Shown here piece by piece: positions 16,029-23,988 of a stretch of DNA of 64,000 nucleotides; the first letter of the stretch is position 1; each line of letters opens with the position of its first letter. The stretch lies in the NCBI GenBank assembly GCA_023664665.1, contig JAMPEY010000004.1, positions 1-64,000 on the forward strand, given 5' to 3'. The translations under genes were made by a program, and so were the position numbers. A model generated the notes under the pieces. The model was not told where the DNA came from. It saw only the letters and a list, made by a program, of their open reading frames with translations, and did no database searches. Source of the DNA: Lachnoclostridium sp. (GTDB taxonomy: Bacteria > Bacillota > Clostridia > Lachnospirales > Lachnospiraceae).

Positions 16029-16664
16029 CTAAAAATTATGCCAATCCGTAAATCTAAGTTCCTCATCTAACTCATCATAAGCGCCGCATAATATTTTGTT
16101 CCCAAAACCATCAGAGCATTGGAAGCTTACGAATCCATCCGATAAACCTACATGCTCCGGAATGACATTCTCAATCAATGCATCGAAATGAAATAATGGG
16201 AAATACTCTCTAAGCTTGGCTTCAATACCAGATTTATCTACACTTCCGTCATTCGGTGTATCCATATACTTATCAGAAAGCTCGGCAAATTCTGATGCAT
16301 GCGCCTTGTATGGATCGATACCTTCACAAATCATGCTTTCATCGGTAACAAGCTCTTTTACTGTCCAAAATTCATTTGCAACATAGTACATATCGCTCAT
16401 AACATGCAGAAGAAAATCTCCATTTACATTCTTAATATTATCCTGAATTTTCTTTTCAAAATTGTTAAAGTATTCTGTTATCAACTCAACAATTTCTTCG
16501 TCAGAGCAGTCCTCGGAAAGATTATCACATACGAGCTCCCAATCTCTGATTTCATCAATCATATCAACGATTGATATCTCATCATCCTTAAATTTTCCGA
16601 TATATCCAAAATCAAATGTACCCGTTACCTGTAATTCATCATCATTAAGATTAATCTTTATCAT
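16029..16664 (-). CDS. Uncharacterised acidic protein in the immunity cluster
   Basis: This protein of about 211 aa is soluble and very acidic, with no signal peptide or membrane segment. I do not recognise a family. ATG 16664 was chosen since GGAAAGGG lies seven bases upstream; the open frame extends further to 16727. It lies between a SUKH gene and the PoNi fusion, all in the same direction, so a role as an immunity protein is the best guess from context. Confidence 0.6.
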   Translation of the reverse strand: MIKINLNDDELQVTGTFDFGYIGKFKDDEISIVDMIDEIRDWELVCDNLSEDCSDEEIVELITEYFNNFEKKIQDNIKNVNGDFLLHVMSDMYYVANEFWTVKELVTDESMICEGIDPYKAHASEFAELSDKYMDTPNDGSVDKSGIEAKLREYFPLFHFDALIENVIPEHVGLSDGFVSFQCSDGFGNKILCGAYDELDEELRFTDWHNF

Positions 16665-16727
16665 TCTAATACCCTTTCCTTTCTGTAATCTGTGAATTTT
16701 CATGCGTGTTTTTGCGAACAGATTCAT

Positions 16728-18773
16728 TTAACCATCCTTATAGTGCGCCATATCATAGGGATAATGGTTATCCTCTTTTAATTTGGAATCATCCAGCTGA
16801 AAGATTTTCGCAATCGCCGCAGCTTCAAAACTCCAGAAGCCCCAATATGCGCCTTCTTTGTGTGCCCTTGTCCAGCCGTAATCCGAATGACCCTTTAACC
16901 ATTTTTTCTGTACATATTCCTCCAGCTTAGCCGTGGCTTTTGTTTTATCCGAACCGGCTAATTCTATGATTTCCACCGCTTCTTTGTAAGGTTTTTCCTT
17001 TTCATATTCGGAAGATACCATCTTACGCTTCCCGCCATAGGCATGGATTAAACGGTCTAAAAGTATGTCATTCACTTTTTCTCTATCCGCCGCATCCACC
17101 AACACTTGAAAGTCCTTTTTTGGCGCTTCTAAAAGAATAGCAAGAGAAATAACCTCCAGCAGATTGAGATATCCTATGTAGTCATAAGTAATATCCGGCA
17201 TGATTTCTGCCATTTTGGAAAAGCATTCCTCTATGTAAGAACATTCGGTTCCTAAGGAGTACTCAGCGCGCACAATCTCGTCTAACCGCTTAAAAATAAG
17301 AGTTTTCATATTAAATATTATCTCACCATTACTGCCGGGATATCTTTGTATGTTATTCTTTTCATCTTCCTTACATAATTCTATGTCTTTTTCCTCTTCC
17401 GCAATAGATTCCCTATAGAGCTTAATAATAAAGGTTAAATCCTTTTCTTTGCATAAGGGATCCCTCATCCTTGTCCCCTGCGGAGGAGCATTTTCTCCCT
17501 CTTCCTTTAATTCCCTTGCGGCGGCAGTGTCATCTTCTGCCTGCTCTTTAAGGAAAACCGTTTCTATTTTAACCTCATATATGCTTTCAAGATTACAGGA
17601 AACGGGAACCTTTGCATAATAATTCTGGTCATTATTTAGTTCAAAGGAAATCAGCTTGACTTCGCTGCCTTCCCAATAATTCTTCATATGTTCAGCATAA
17701 TCTTCGATTTCTTCCTTCCAATCAAGCTGAAGGATATAGTCCAGAGATACCAGCTGATTGATAATGAGGCTTCCGATAAGGGGTTTGCCAGCCTTATCCC
17801 TCTTGTATTCATCTGCCAGATACCAGAGTTCCCTAAGGTTATATTTGCCCCAGAAATCCTCATCCCCAAGCGAGGCGAAATCCACAAGAAGCTGGTTGAT
17901 TTCCTCACGGAATTCATTGGGTATCATCTGCTCCAGCTCTGGATTTGCGGGAATGGATTTCTCATTCTGCGCATCTTGGGATGCATTTCCCGATAATTCT
18001 TTTTTATTCAAATCAATCGCCGTGTTAAATGCCTTATCCTTTTTATAGTGTGCCAAATCATAGGGATAATGATTATCCTCTTTTAACTTGGAATCATCCA
18101 GCCGGAAGATTTTTGCAACCGCTGCTGCTTCAAAGCTCCACAAGCCATAATAACTATGCCACTTATGCGCTTTCGCCCAGCCGTAATCCGAATGTCCCTT
18201 CAGCCACTTCTTGGTAACATAATCCGCCAGCTTTCGGGATGCGCCTTCCGGGTCCTTCCTTGCAGTGTCTATGATTTCTTCCATTCTGCTGTATGGATTT
18301 CCTTTCTGGAAGCCGGTTGAACAAATGCTTCTGTTCAGCCCATATGCCTTGACCAAAAAATCGAACAGAATATCATCCAGAGCTTCTTCATCAGCCAGCT
18401 TTACTAATCGGTCAAGTTTATCGTCTGATATTTCTAACAAAATTCCCAATGAAAAATATTGTATCACATTTACATATCCTATTTTCTGAAGCCCGATATC
18501 TGATAAGGCATCCACTCCCTGTATATAATATTTTTCTAATTCATCACAAGATAAGCCTAAGGAATATTGTGCTCTGATTAATTCATAAATATATTGAAAC
18601 ATATCACCTTTTGTATCAAATATGATATCTTCATTCTTTCGGGGATATCTCTGTATGCCGTTTTTGATATCCTCCTGAAGAGAAGCTATTTTTTCCATTT
18701 TCTCAGGTATACATTTCTTATGAAATTCTATTGTGGAAATTAAGTGGTCTTCCTTGCATAAATAGTCTCTCAT
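16728..18773 (-). CDS. Duplicated PoNi-type (DUF1910/DUF1911) immunity fusion
   Basis: This 681-aa protein is about two and a half times the normal PoNi size. Residues 1-260 and about 437-681 are diverged copies of a PoNi unit (DUF1910 then DUF1911). Each ends with KKWLKGHSDYGW, WSFEAAA(V/I)AKIF and LDDSKLKEDNHYPYD. Each begins with a similar helical start (RDYLCKEDHL and RDPLCKEKDL). The middle (about 262-436) is an unrelated segment with LGDEDFWGKYNLRELWYLADEY, possibly a third domain. PoNi proteins neutralise PoNe DNase effectors; no PoNe is visible here. CAGGAGA lies seven bases before the ATG. Confidence 0.8.
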   Translation of the reverse strand: MRDYLCKEDHLISTIEFHKKCIPEKMEKIASLQEDIKNGIQRYPRKNEDIIFDTKGDMFQYIYELIRAQYSLGLSCDELEKYYIQGVDALSDIGLQKIGYVNVIQYFSLGILLEISDDKLDRLVKLADEEALDDILFDFLVKAYGLNRSICSTGFQKGNPYSRMEEIIDTARKDPEGASRKLADYVTKKWLKGHSDYGWAKAHKWHSYYGLWSFEAAAVAKIFRLDDSKLKEDNHYPYDLAHYKKDKAFNTAIDLNKKELSGNASQDAQNEKSIPANPELEQMIPNEFREEINQLLVDFASLGDEDFWGKYNLRELWYLADEYKRDKAGKPLIGSLIINQLVSLDYILQLDWKEEIEDYAEHMKNYWEGSEVKLISFELNNDQNYYAKVPVSCNLESIYEVKIETVFLKEQAEDDTAAARELKEEGENAPPQGTRMRDPLCKEKDLTFIIKLYRESIAEEEKDIELCKEDEKNNIQRYPGSNGEIIFNMKTLIFKRLDEIVRAEYSLGTECSYIEECFSKMAEIMPDITYDYIGYLNLLEVISLAILLEAPKKDFQVLVDAADREKVNDILLDRLIHAYGGKRKMVSSEYEKEKPYKEAVEIIELAGSDKTKATAKLEEYVQKKWLKGHSDYGWTRAHKEGAYWGFWSFEAAAIAKIFQLDDSKLKEDNHYPYDMAHYKDG

Positions 18774-18909
18774 TTGTATTTCTCCTGTGAAATCTCTACT
18801 CTATACAATAACTTATTTTTATTATAGCCTCCTGCGGCTCAAACAGAAATGAAAATGCTTCCTTTGGCGTTTTTTCGGATGTAAAATTTACTGATATCGT
18901 CAATTCTGC

Positions 18910-19383
18910 TTACAACCTTAGCAAATACAAATAGGAATTTCTATCAGGATATTCATATTCAAAAGGTTGTTCCTCTTTATTTATCCGTATATATCCCTTT
19001 TTTTCAAAAAATCTATGACAATTTGTTGCAACGGAAGGTGTATCGAACATCAACTGTCGATAATTATTCTTTTTTGCATAATCTATGAGTCTGTCATACA
19101 ATTCTGTTAATATTCCTTGCTTTCGACATTCTTTTTTTACAAAGCCCTTTTTCAAAACGCCGTTTCCATTTCCTTTATTCATAAGCGCAAGTGTACCGAT
19201 AACAATATTATCATCTACCGCAAGCCAAAATTTCCCACCATTTTCTTCATAGGCAGCATGAATATCTAATAAGTCGGGCTGTTCCTCTAATGATAGATTG
19301 ATTTTCGCCTCGCTGTTTTGAATATGTAATATTAAATCTATTATTTGTTGTTTATATTTTTCTTGATAAGTTATTATTTCCAT
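18910..19383 (-). CDS. GNAT-family N-acetyltransferase
   Basis: This 157-aa protein has the GNAT fold order, with acetyl-CoA-binding motif A at KKECRKQGILTELYDRL and the late motif NCHRFFEKKGYIRI. It transfers an acetyl group to an unknown amine. It stands alone, with gaps on both sides. The 136 bases upstream of the PoNi gene (18774-18909) and the 196 bases at 19384-19579 show no gene. Confidence 0.85.
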   Translation of the reverse strand: MEIITYQEKYKQQIIDLILHIQNSEAKINLSLEEQPDLLDIHAAYEENGGKFWLAVDDNIVIGTLALMNKGNGNGVLKKGFVKKECRKQGILTELYDRLIDYAKKNNYRQLMFDTPSVATNCHRFFEKKGYIRINKEEQPFEYEYPDRNSYLYLLRL

Positions 19384-19579
19384 GTCTTTATCTCTGCTTT
19401 CCGTTGTTTCGGCGTATTTTCCCGTCTTTCGGATTTAGCGCCATAGTATTTGGAACTTAAACATATGCTGCAATAAACTAATTTTGTAGTTTAATTAATT
19501 ATACCATTGCTGCCGGAAATGTCAATCTCCGTCTTTCGAATTTTGTCCAATATGCTAAATCCGAGCCTCCTGCAACATA

Positions 19580-19840
19580 TTAATAAACTGACAAGTCCTG
19601 ACTGCACCAGCCGACAACAAAATCCATTAAATCCACCAAAATATCCTCTGTCTGAAAGCTATGCTGTTTTTTTAATTTCTCTAGATTTTTCAACATGTCA
19701 TCTTGATTCATTCCGTGATTTTTAAAGTATATTAGAAATTTTTGAAGAGCTAGCAAATCGTTTGGATGTTTTTCCATTTCTATGGGCAGTAATTGCAAAA
19801 ATTTATCGTTTAAGTCAGCATAAATCCGCGCTTTATCCAT
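19580..19840 (-). CDS. Uncharacterised small protein downstream of mazF
   Basis: This 86-aa soluble helical protein ends DLMDFVVGWCSQDLSVY. I do not recognise a family. It starts 21 bp after the mazF stop in the same direction, so it is probably part of the mazEF operon. It could be a modulator of the toxin or an unrelated passenger. Confidence 0.6.
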   Translation of the reverse strand: MDKARIYADLNDKFLQLLPIEMEKHPNDLLALQKFLIYFKNHGMNQDDMLKNLEKLKKQHSFQTEDILVDLMDFVVGWCSQDLSVY

Positions 19841-19861
19841 CGTCAGAAGCCTCTTTATCTA

Positions 19862-20188
19862 TCAGAAAAATGCCTTTACATATGCCAATGTTTTCTCCAA
19901 TAAATCCTCCGGCATTTTTTCAACAAACTGAATATTCCTACTGACAACATCCAAACACTTCATATGTTCCGTCAATATCACACCTGTTGTTTTGGTTCTG
20001 TCGTCCAGCGGAATATGCAGCGGAAACTTATTACTTGTATTTGTAATCGGACACACCACAGCTAGTTTCGTTCTTATAAAAAATGGTTCATTGCTGATAA
20101 TGACTCCCGGTCTTCTTCCTGCTTGTTCATGTCCTGATTGTGGGCTAAAATCCAAAAATACGATATCACCTTGCTTTGGATGATACAT
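19862..20188 (-). CDS. mazF: MazF/PemK-type endoribonuclease toxin
   Basis: This protein of about 108 aa has the MazF fold: GDIVFLDFSPQSGHEQAGRRPGVIIS, then CPITNT and the late DVVSRNIQF. It cuts mRNA at short sequence motifs. Its ATG overlaps the mazE stop (TAATG), so the antitoxin is made first. The longer frame to 20221 is inside mazE and was not used. Confidence 0.92.
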   Translation of the reverse strand: MYHPKQGDIVFLDFSPQSGHEQAGRRPGVIISNEPFFIRTKLAVVCPITNTSNKFPLHIPLDDRTKTTGVILTEHMKCLDVVSRNIQFVEKMPEDLLEKTLAYVKAFF

Positions 20189-20433
20189 TACCACACTTCC
20201 TTTCCAATTGGAGAGCCCCAATCAAATTCTTCAGCTACATATTCTCCATCATAATCCTTAAATATCTCCTGTAAAGTAATTTCTTTTTCCACTTTAACTT
20301 TTGTAATCACAATATTATCATCCACCCGGTTAAGTTCCACAATATCATTTTCCCTCATTCCCAATGCTTCAAGAAATGCTTTTGGTATCCTTATACCTTG
20401 TGAATTTCCCCATTTTTGAATGGTAGCCTGCAT
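20188..20433 (-). CDS. mazE: MazE-type antitoxin
   Basis: This 81-aa AbrB/MazE-fold protein has QKWGNSQGIRIPKAFLEALG at its N-terminus for DNA binding and an acidic flexible tail (DYDGEYVAEEFDWGSPIG) that would bind MazF. It is the first gene of the operon, and AGGAGATG lies close before the ATG. It probably represses its own promoter at 20457-20480. Confidence 0.92.
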   Translation of the reverse strand: MQATIQKWGNSQGIRIPKAFLEALGMRENDIVELNRVDDNIVITKVKVEKEITLQEIFKDYDGEYVAEEFDWGSPIGKEVW

Positions 20434-20456
20434 AGCATCATCTCCTTCTATACATC

Positions 20457-20480
20457 AGTATATACAATAGTATATACATT
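20457..20480 (-). promoter_or_regulatory. mazEF promoter with tandem GTATATAC palindromes
   Basis: Two abutting 12-bp repeats, AGTATATACAAT and AGTATATACATT, each contain the perfect palindrome GTATATAC. Read on the minus strand they supply TATACT -10-like hexamers about 25-35 bp upstream of mazE. This is a likely MazE/MazEF autoregulatory operator. Confidence 0.6.
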
Positions 20481-20516
20481 GTCAACCGCTTTATGCAAAA
20501 GGCTTCCTCTTAATCA

Positions 20517-20535
20517 TTCAATACCAATCATGCTT
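20517..20535 (-). pseudogene. Aldo/keto reductase 3' end scrap
   Basis: Nineteen bases (TTCAATACCAATCATGCTT) are identical to the stop-codon end of the aldo/keto reductase gene copies at 24043 and 28937. They are separated from the other reductase scrap (20815-20905) by the DUF1016 fragment, so this is a scar of an old insertion or recombination. Confidence 0.4.
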
Positions 20536-20594
20536 TCCCTCATAAGGTTACGGCTCCAGTGTTCACTGGCAACAATCATAAGATAAAACTCCCA

Positions 20595-20810
20595 CTACAG
20601 AGGCTCCTTTAACGGAAGAACCTCAACAAAATGAGACCAGCTTAACTGTGTCGCCAGCCGCGACACAATCTGCTTTCCATATTCTGCCCGCACATTGCCG
20701 AGGATTTCCTTGTTGATCCGCTCACCAATATTCCAGTTCATCAAAATAATTTCTGAATTTGCGTGTTTTGCAACACTGCTTCTGGCAGAATCCACGATGG
20801 TGCAATCCAC
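20595..20810 (-). pseudogene. DUF1016 (YhcG-like nuclease) N-terminal fragment
   Basis: The 71-codon frame encodes MNWNIGERI and then AEYGKQIVSRLATQLSW, the conserved N-terminal part of DUF1016/PDDEXK (YhcG) proteins, which are over 300 aa long. It ends after PLKEPL. Both flanks are scraps of an aldo/keto reductase gene, so the piece was broken by recombination and cannot be functional. Confidence 0.7.
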
Positions 20811-20814
20811 TCAT

Positions 20815-20905
20815 AATTTTTCAAGTGCCATGTCAATGGCATTTTCCGCATCCGCGTATTAAGTAGGATATAATTTGGTGATAACAAATATTTCCTCTTT
20901 TCAAA
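20815..20905 (-). pseudogene. Aldo/keto reductase internal fragment
   Basis: About 90 bases closely match the segment encoding EEIFVITKLYP and DAENAIDMALEKL of the reductase at 28942-30006, with an in-frame TAA in the middle. It is a third, strongly decayed copy of that gene. Confidence 0.7.
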
Positions 20906-20960
20906 TTTATGGTTAATATTGAACAACATTTTATGAATTGATTATAAGTATACAGAAAAT

Positions 20961-20990
20961 ATGGGCATGATTGTTTTTTATCATGCCCAT
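20961..20990 (-). terminator. Terminator of the deacetylase-formyltransferase operon
   Basis: Perfect 11-bp arms ATGGGCATGAT (20961-20971) and its complement (20980-20990) lie just after the formyltransferase stop, followed on the minus strand by ATTTTCTG. Confidence 0.7.
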
Positions 20991-20995
20991 AAAAA

Positions 20996-21790
20996 CTATC
21001 CTAAATAAATGTCTTTGAATAACGACTCATCTCTATTATGTAATTGTTGATATATTTCTTCCTCAGTAGGGAGATTTTCTAAATAATTCTTTGCAACTTC
21101 ATCTGTAAAATCTGAATTTCTGGTATATAAAATTTCTTTTGACTTATCTTGCACCTCTGGTTTGATTTTAAAAATTTGACCTGTTTTAATTCTTTCAGCA
21201 ACCGAATCAATGGCAACTTTCACCGACATCATACCTAAATCAAACGGTTTTATTTTTTGAGGTTTAGGAAATGCGTGATAAAGTATATCTCCAGAATCCA
21301 ACCCCTTACTCAACATATGTATGGTTGCTCCAACCATATCTATATATCCCTTGTAAGGTGCCCAAAAATTTGTTGAACTCCCCCGAAAATATGGACTAAC
21401 ACCCATATGTATATTAATCGCTTTATTGTTGACTAAAAACTCAATTAAATCCCCTTTGATATAACTAGAACCTAAAACCACATAAACATCTGACTGCAAT
21501 GCTGGTTTGAGAATATCCATGCTAACTTTGTTTAAATCATCCGATTTTAATGCAAGTTGTCTTACATTTTCTTCTAAAAAGCAAATGTTGCCAAAAATAT
21601 TTATTTCCGATTGATTTACATATGAGAAATATTCTTGCATGACTGGCGAATTATCAAAAAAATCCTTCACCTTCCCTGGAAAAACTGTAGTACACTCTTG
21701 GATTGCAAACACCTCATCTGCAATTTTAGCCATTTGACTAATCAAATATAAGTGTCTTGGTCTATTACTTGTGAATACTGTTATTTTCAT
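20996..21790 (-). CDS. Formyltransferase-family protein (GART fold)
   Basis: This 264-aa protein has the folate-dependent formyltransferase core: INIHMGVSPYFRGSS with the catalytic Asn and His, GATIHMLSKGLDSGDIL with the catalytic Asp. Members formylate Met-tRNA, GAR or amino sugars. It lacks the C-terminal domain of Fmt and is coupled (ATGA) to a polysaccharide deacetylase. A likely role is N-formylation of a deacetylated surface sugar, but that is inference. It lies downstream of an apparent invertible promoter. Confidence 0.75.
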   Translation of the reverse strand: MKITVFTSNRPRHLYLISQMAKIADEVFAIQECTTVFPGKVKDFFDNSPVMQEYFSYVNQSEINIFGNICFLEENVRQLALKSDDLNKVSMDILKPALQSDVYVVLGSSYIKGDLIEFLVNNKAINIHMGVSPYFRGSSTNFWAPYKGYIDMVGATIHMLSKGLDSGDILYHAFPKPQKIKPFDLGMMSVKVAIDSVAERIKTGQIFKIKPEVQDKSKEILYTRNSDFTDEVAKNYLENLPTEEEIYQQLHNRDESLFKDIYLG

Positions 21791-22719
21791 CCCTTTTTCA
21801 TCTCCCTTATAATATTTGCATGATCTTGTCTTGGAATCATTAATTTTGATTTATATGGTATCATAATCTCCTTAAAGGCGATTTCTATCCCCAGTTTTTT
21901 CATAATCTGTTCTGTATCATCATTTACACTTCCACATGGGTATGAGGCTGTTGTCACCTTTTCTCCCAAACAATTTTCTATTATTTCTTTACAAGTGCTA
22001 TATTCATTTAACTGACCATTATAATCAAATTCACATAAACGGGTTGGATGAGTATGAGAATGCAGTCCAACAAGGTGTCCATGATTCCTAATATCTCTTA
22101 GTTCCTTTTTTCCGCACCAAAGGATTTTAGAATACTGTTTGATATCATAATTGTATTTTTCCAACATAATATCCATTATCTTGTAGTATCTTGACGGTCC
22201 TAATACAGCATCCCTATAATATCTGAATTTTCTGTCATTTAACGAGTAAAAATTATACTGTATCAAATAATTATCGGCATCAAATTTATTTTCAATAGAG
22301 AAGTCAATATTTAATTCTGCCTTTATATTTTCGTATACCGTAAAAAAAGCATGATAAAATTCATCTATATCCGTAAACATTAAGTGTCTAAAATGCCGAT
22401 ATATTTCTAACTTTTCTGCCTTTCCTTGAATTGGTGAAGTATATACAAAAAAGAAAGCTGACAAGTTTCTTTTATTCAGAATGGGCATTGCAACATCATA
22501 TTGGCATAGAAGATTATCATCAAAAGTCACAACCACATCTTTATTTTGTAAATTATCATGAAGAATCTTATAATAGTACTCATCTGCACCAATCAAGTTA
22601 TAACGCTCCGCATAATAATCCAATATACTTTCAAGATCCTCTTTTGAAATCGACCCTTGCTCCACAATGTGTTTCTTATTGTCATGAAAATGATGAAACA
22701 TCATTCCGTGAGTTTCCAT
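21787..22719 (-). CDS. Polysaccharide deacetylase-family protein
   Basis: This protein of about 310 aa has the NodB-type metal-site motifs VVVTFDDN (TFDD) and GLHSHTHPT (HxxxH type), and a later ASYPCGSVND segment. It should remove acetyl groups from an N-acetylated sugar. The open frame reaches 22770 and would add a Cys-rich leader, but ATG 22719 has AGGAGG six bases upstream and is preferred. No signal peptide is seen, so it probably acts in the cytoplasm on precursor sugars. Its 5' untranslated region reaches into the invertible element at 22783-22942. Confidence 0.8.
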   Translation of the reverse strand: METHGMMFHHFHDNKKHIVEQGSISKEDLESILDYYAERYNLIGADEYYYKILHDNLQNKDVVVTFDDNLLCQYDVAMPILNKRNLSAFFFVYTSPIQGKAEKLEIYRHFRHLMFTDIDEFYHAFFTVYENIKAELNIDFSIENKFDADNYLIQYNFYSLNDRKFRYYRDAVLGPSRYYKIMDIMLEKYNYDIKQYSKILWCGKKELRDIRNHGHLVGLHSHTHPTRLCEFDYNGQLNEYSTCKEIIENCLGEKVTTASYPCGSVNDDTEQIMKKLGIEIAFKEIMIPYKSKLMIPRQDHANIIREMKKG

Positions 22720-22782
22720 ACAGACCCTCCTCGCATTGCAATTTGCACATTTTTCAAAACTACAGTTCATGGATATGTAGAA

Positions 22783-22942
22783 TTCTCAAAAAGTGTGCCT
22801 TTTGATAGTACCTGTTTAGAAAATTTATTGTTGTAAATTAATAAAAAATATGAGAAATATGTCGAAAAATACATTGATATTTTAGTGATAATGTTGTAAG
22901 ATAAAAAAAGTTGTTACTATCAAAAGGCACACCTTTTGATAG
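22783..22942. other. Putative invertible promoter element (two 26-bp recombination sites)
   Basis: Two 26-bp dyads lie in opposite orientation. The right one (22917-22942) is perfect: CTATCAAAAGG, spacer CACA, CCTTTTGATAG. The left one (22783-22808) has TTCTCAAAAAG, spacer TGTG, CCTTTTGATAG. They share an 18-bp perfect inverted repeat (22793-22810 and 22915-22932) and the same central dinucleotide in opposite orientation. Size, 12-2-12 layout and sequence resemble hix/gix sites of serine invertases. About 134 bp between the centres contain promoter-like hexamers in both directions: rightward TTGATA-17-TAAGAT (22874-22902), leftward TCGACA-16-TATTAA (22838-22865). A serine recombinase is next door, and a surface-sugar operon is on the other side. 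Confidence 0.75.
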
Positions 22943-22956
22943 CTGCATCTCTGCTT

Positions 22957-23598
<642 letters not shown>

Positions 23599-23609
23599 TT
23601 ATAAAAAAG

Positions 23610-23641
23610 AAGAGCAGAAACATTTTACCATTCCTGCTCTT
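23610..23641 (-). terminator. Hairpin with T-run upstream of the recombinase gene
   Basis: Arms AAGAGCAG (23610-23617) and CTGCTCTT (23634-23641). On the minus strand the stem is followed by CTTTTTTATA. It lies about 40 bp upstream of the recombinase start and would isolate it from, or attenuate, upstream transcription. Confidence 0.5.
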
Positions 23642-23738
23642 AGCGCTTTACTTCTAAAATTAATGATAATGTGATTACCCTTCTATCATCTCGGCTATTT
23701 TAGTTATGTCATCAAGTGAAAAGAAGAAAGGAAACAAC

Positions 23739-23945
23739 AATGCCAAATATGGCTGGTACAGATATGATGTCCGTTTTTCCCTCCCAGTATATGAAGAAAA
23801 CATACTCGTCAAGTATAACATTTTCCATGCCCGGCTTCTGGTCAACCACGCTGAAAACGGTAGGAAATATTTGTATGACATTCTCGCCATAAAAAAAAGA
23901 AATGGGCAAGCCGTAGCAAGATGTACGGTGAAAACCCATTTCTGA
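23739..23945 (+). pseudogene. Phage-type protein C-terminal fragment
   Basis: The plus-strand frame contains ILVKYNIFHARLLVNHAENG and KYLYDILAIKKR, a pattern I associate with the C-terminal domain of large phage-borne polyvalent proteins (PBECR-like). Only about 65 codons remain and the upstream frame lacks related sequence. It is probably debris of a prophage or conjugative element. The same DNA is open on the minus strand, so the strand call is tentative. Confidence 0.35.
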
Positions 23946-23988
23946 TTGTTAATAATAAGCCTTTTCTTCCATTCTGTCAAGTTCTGAT

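Noticed and set aside
22720..22770. Cys-rich N-terminal extension of the deacetylase
   Set aside because: The longer start has no ribosome binding site, while ATG 22719 has AGGAGG at ideal spacing.
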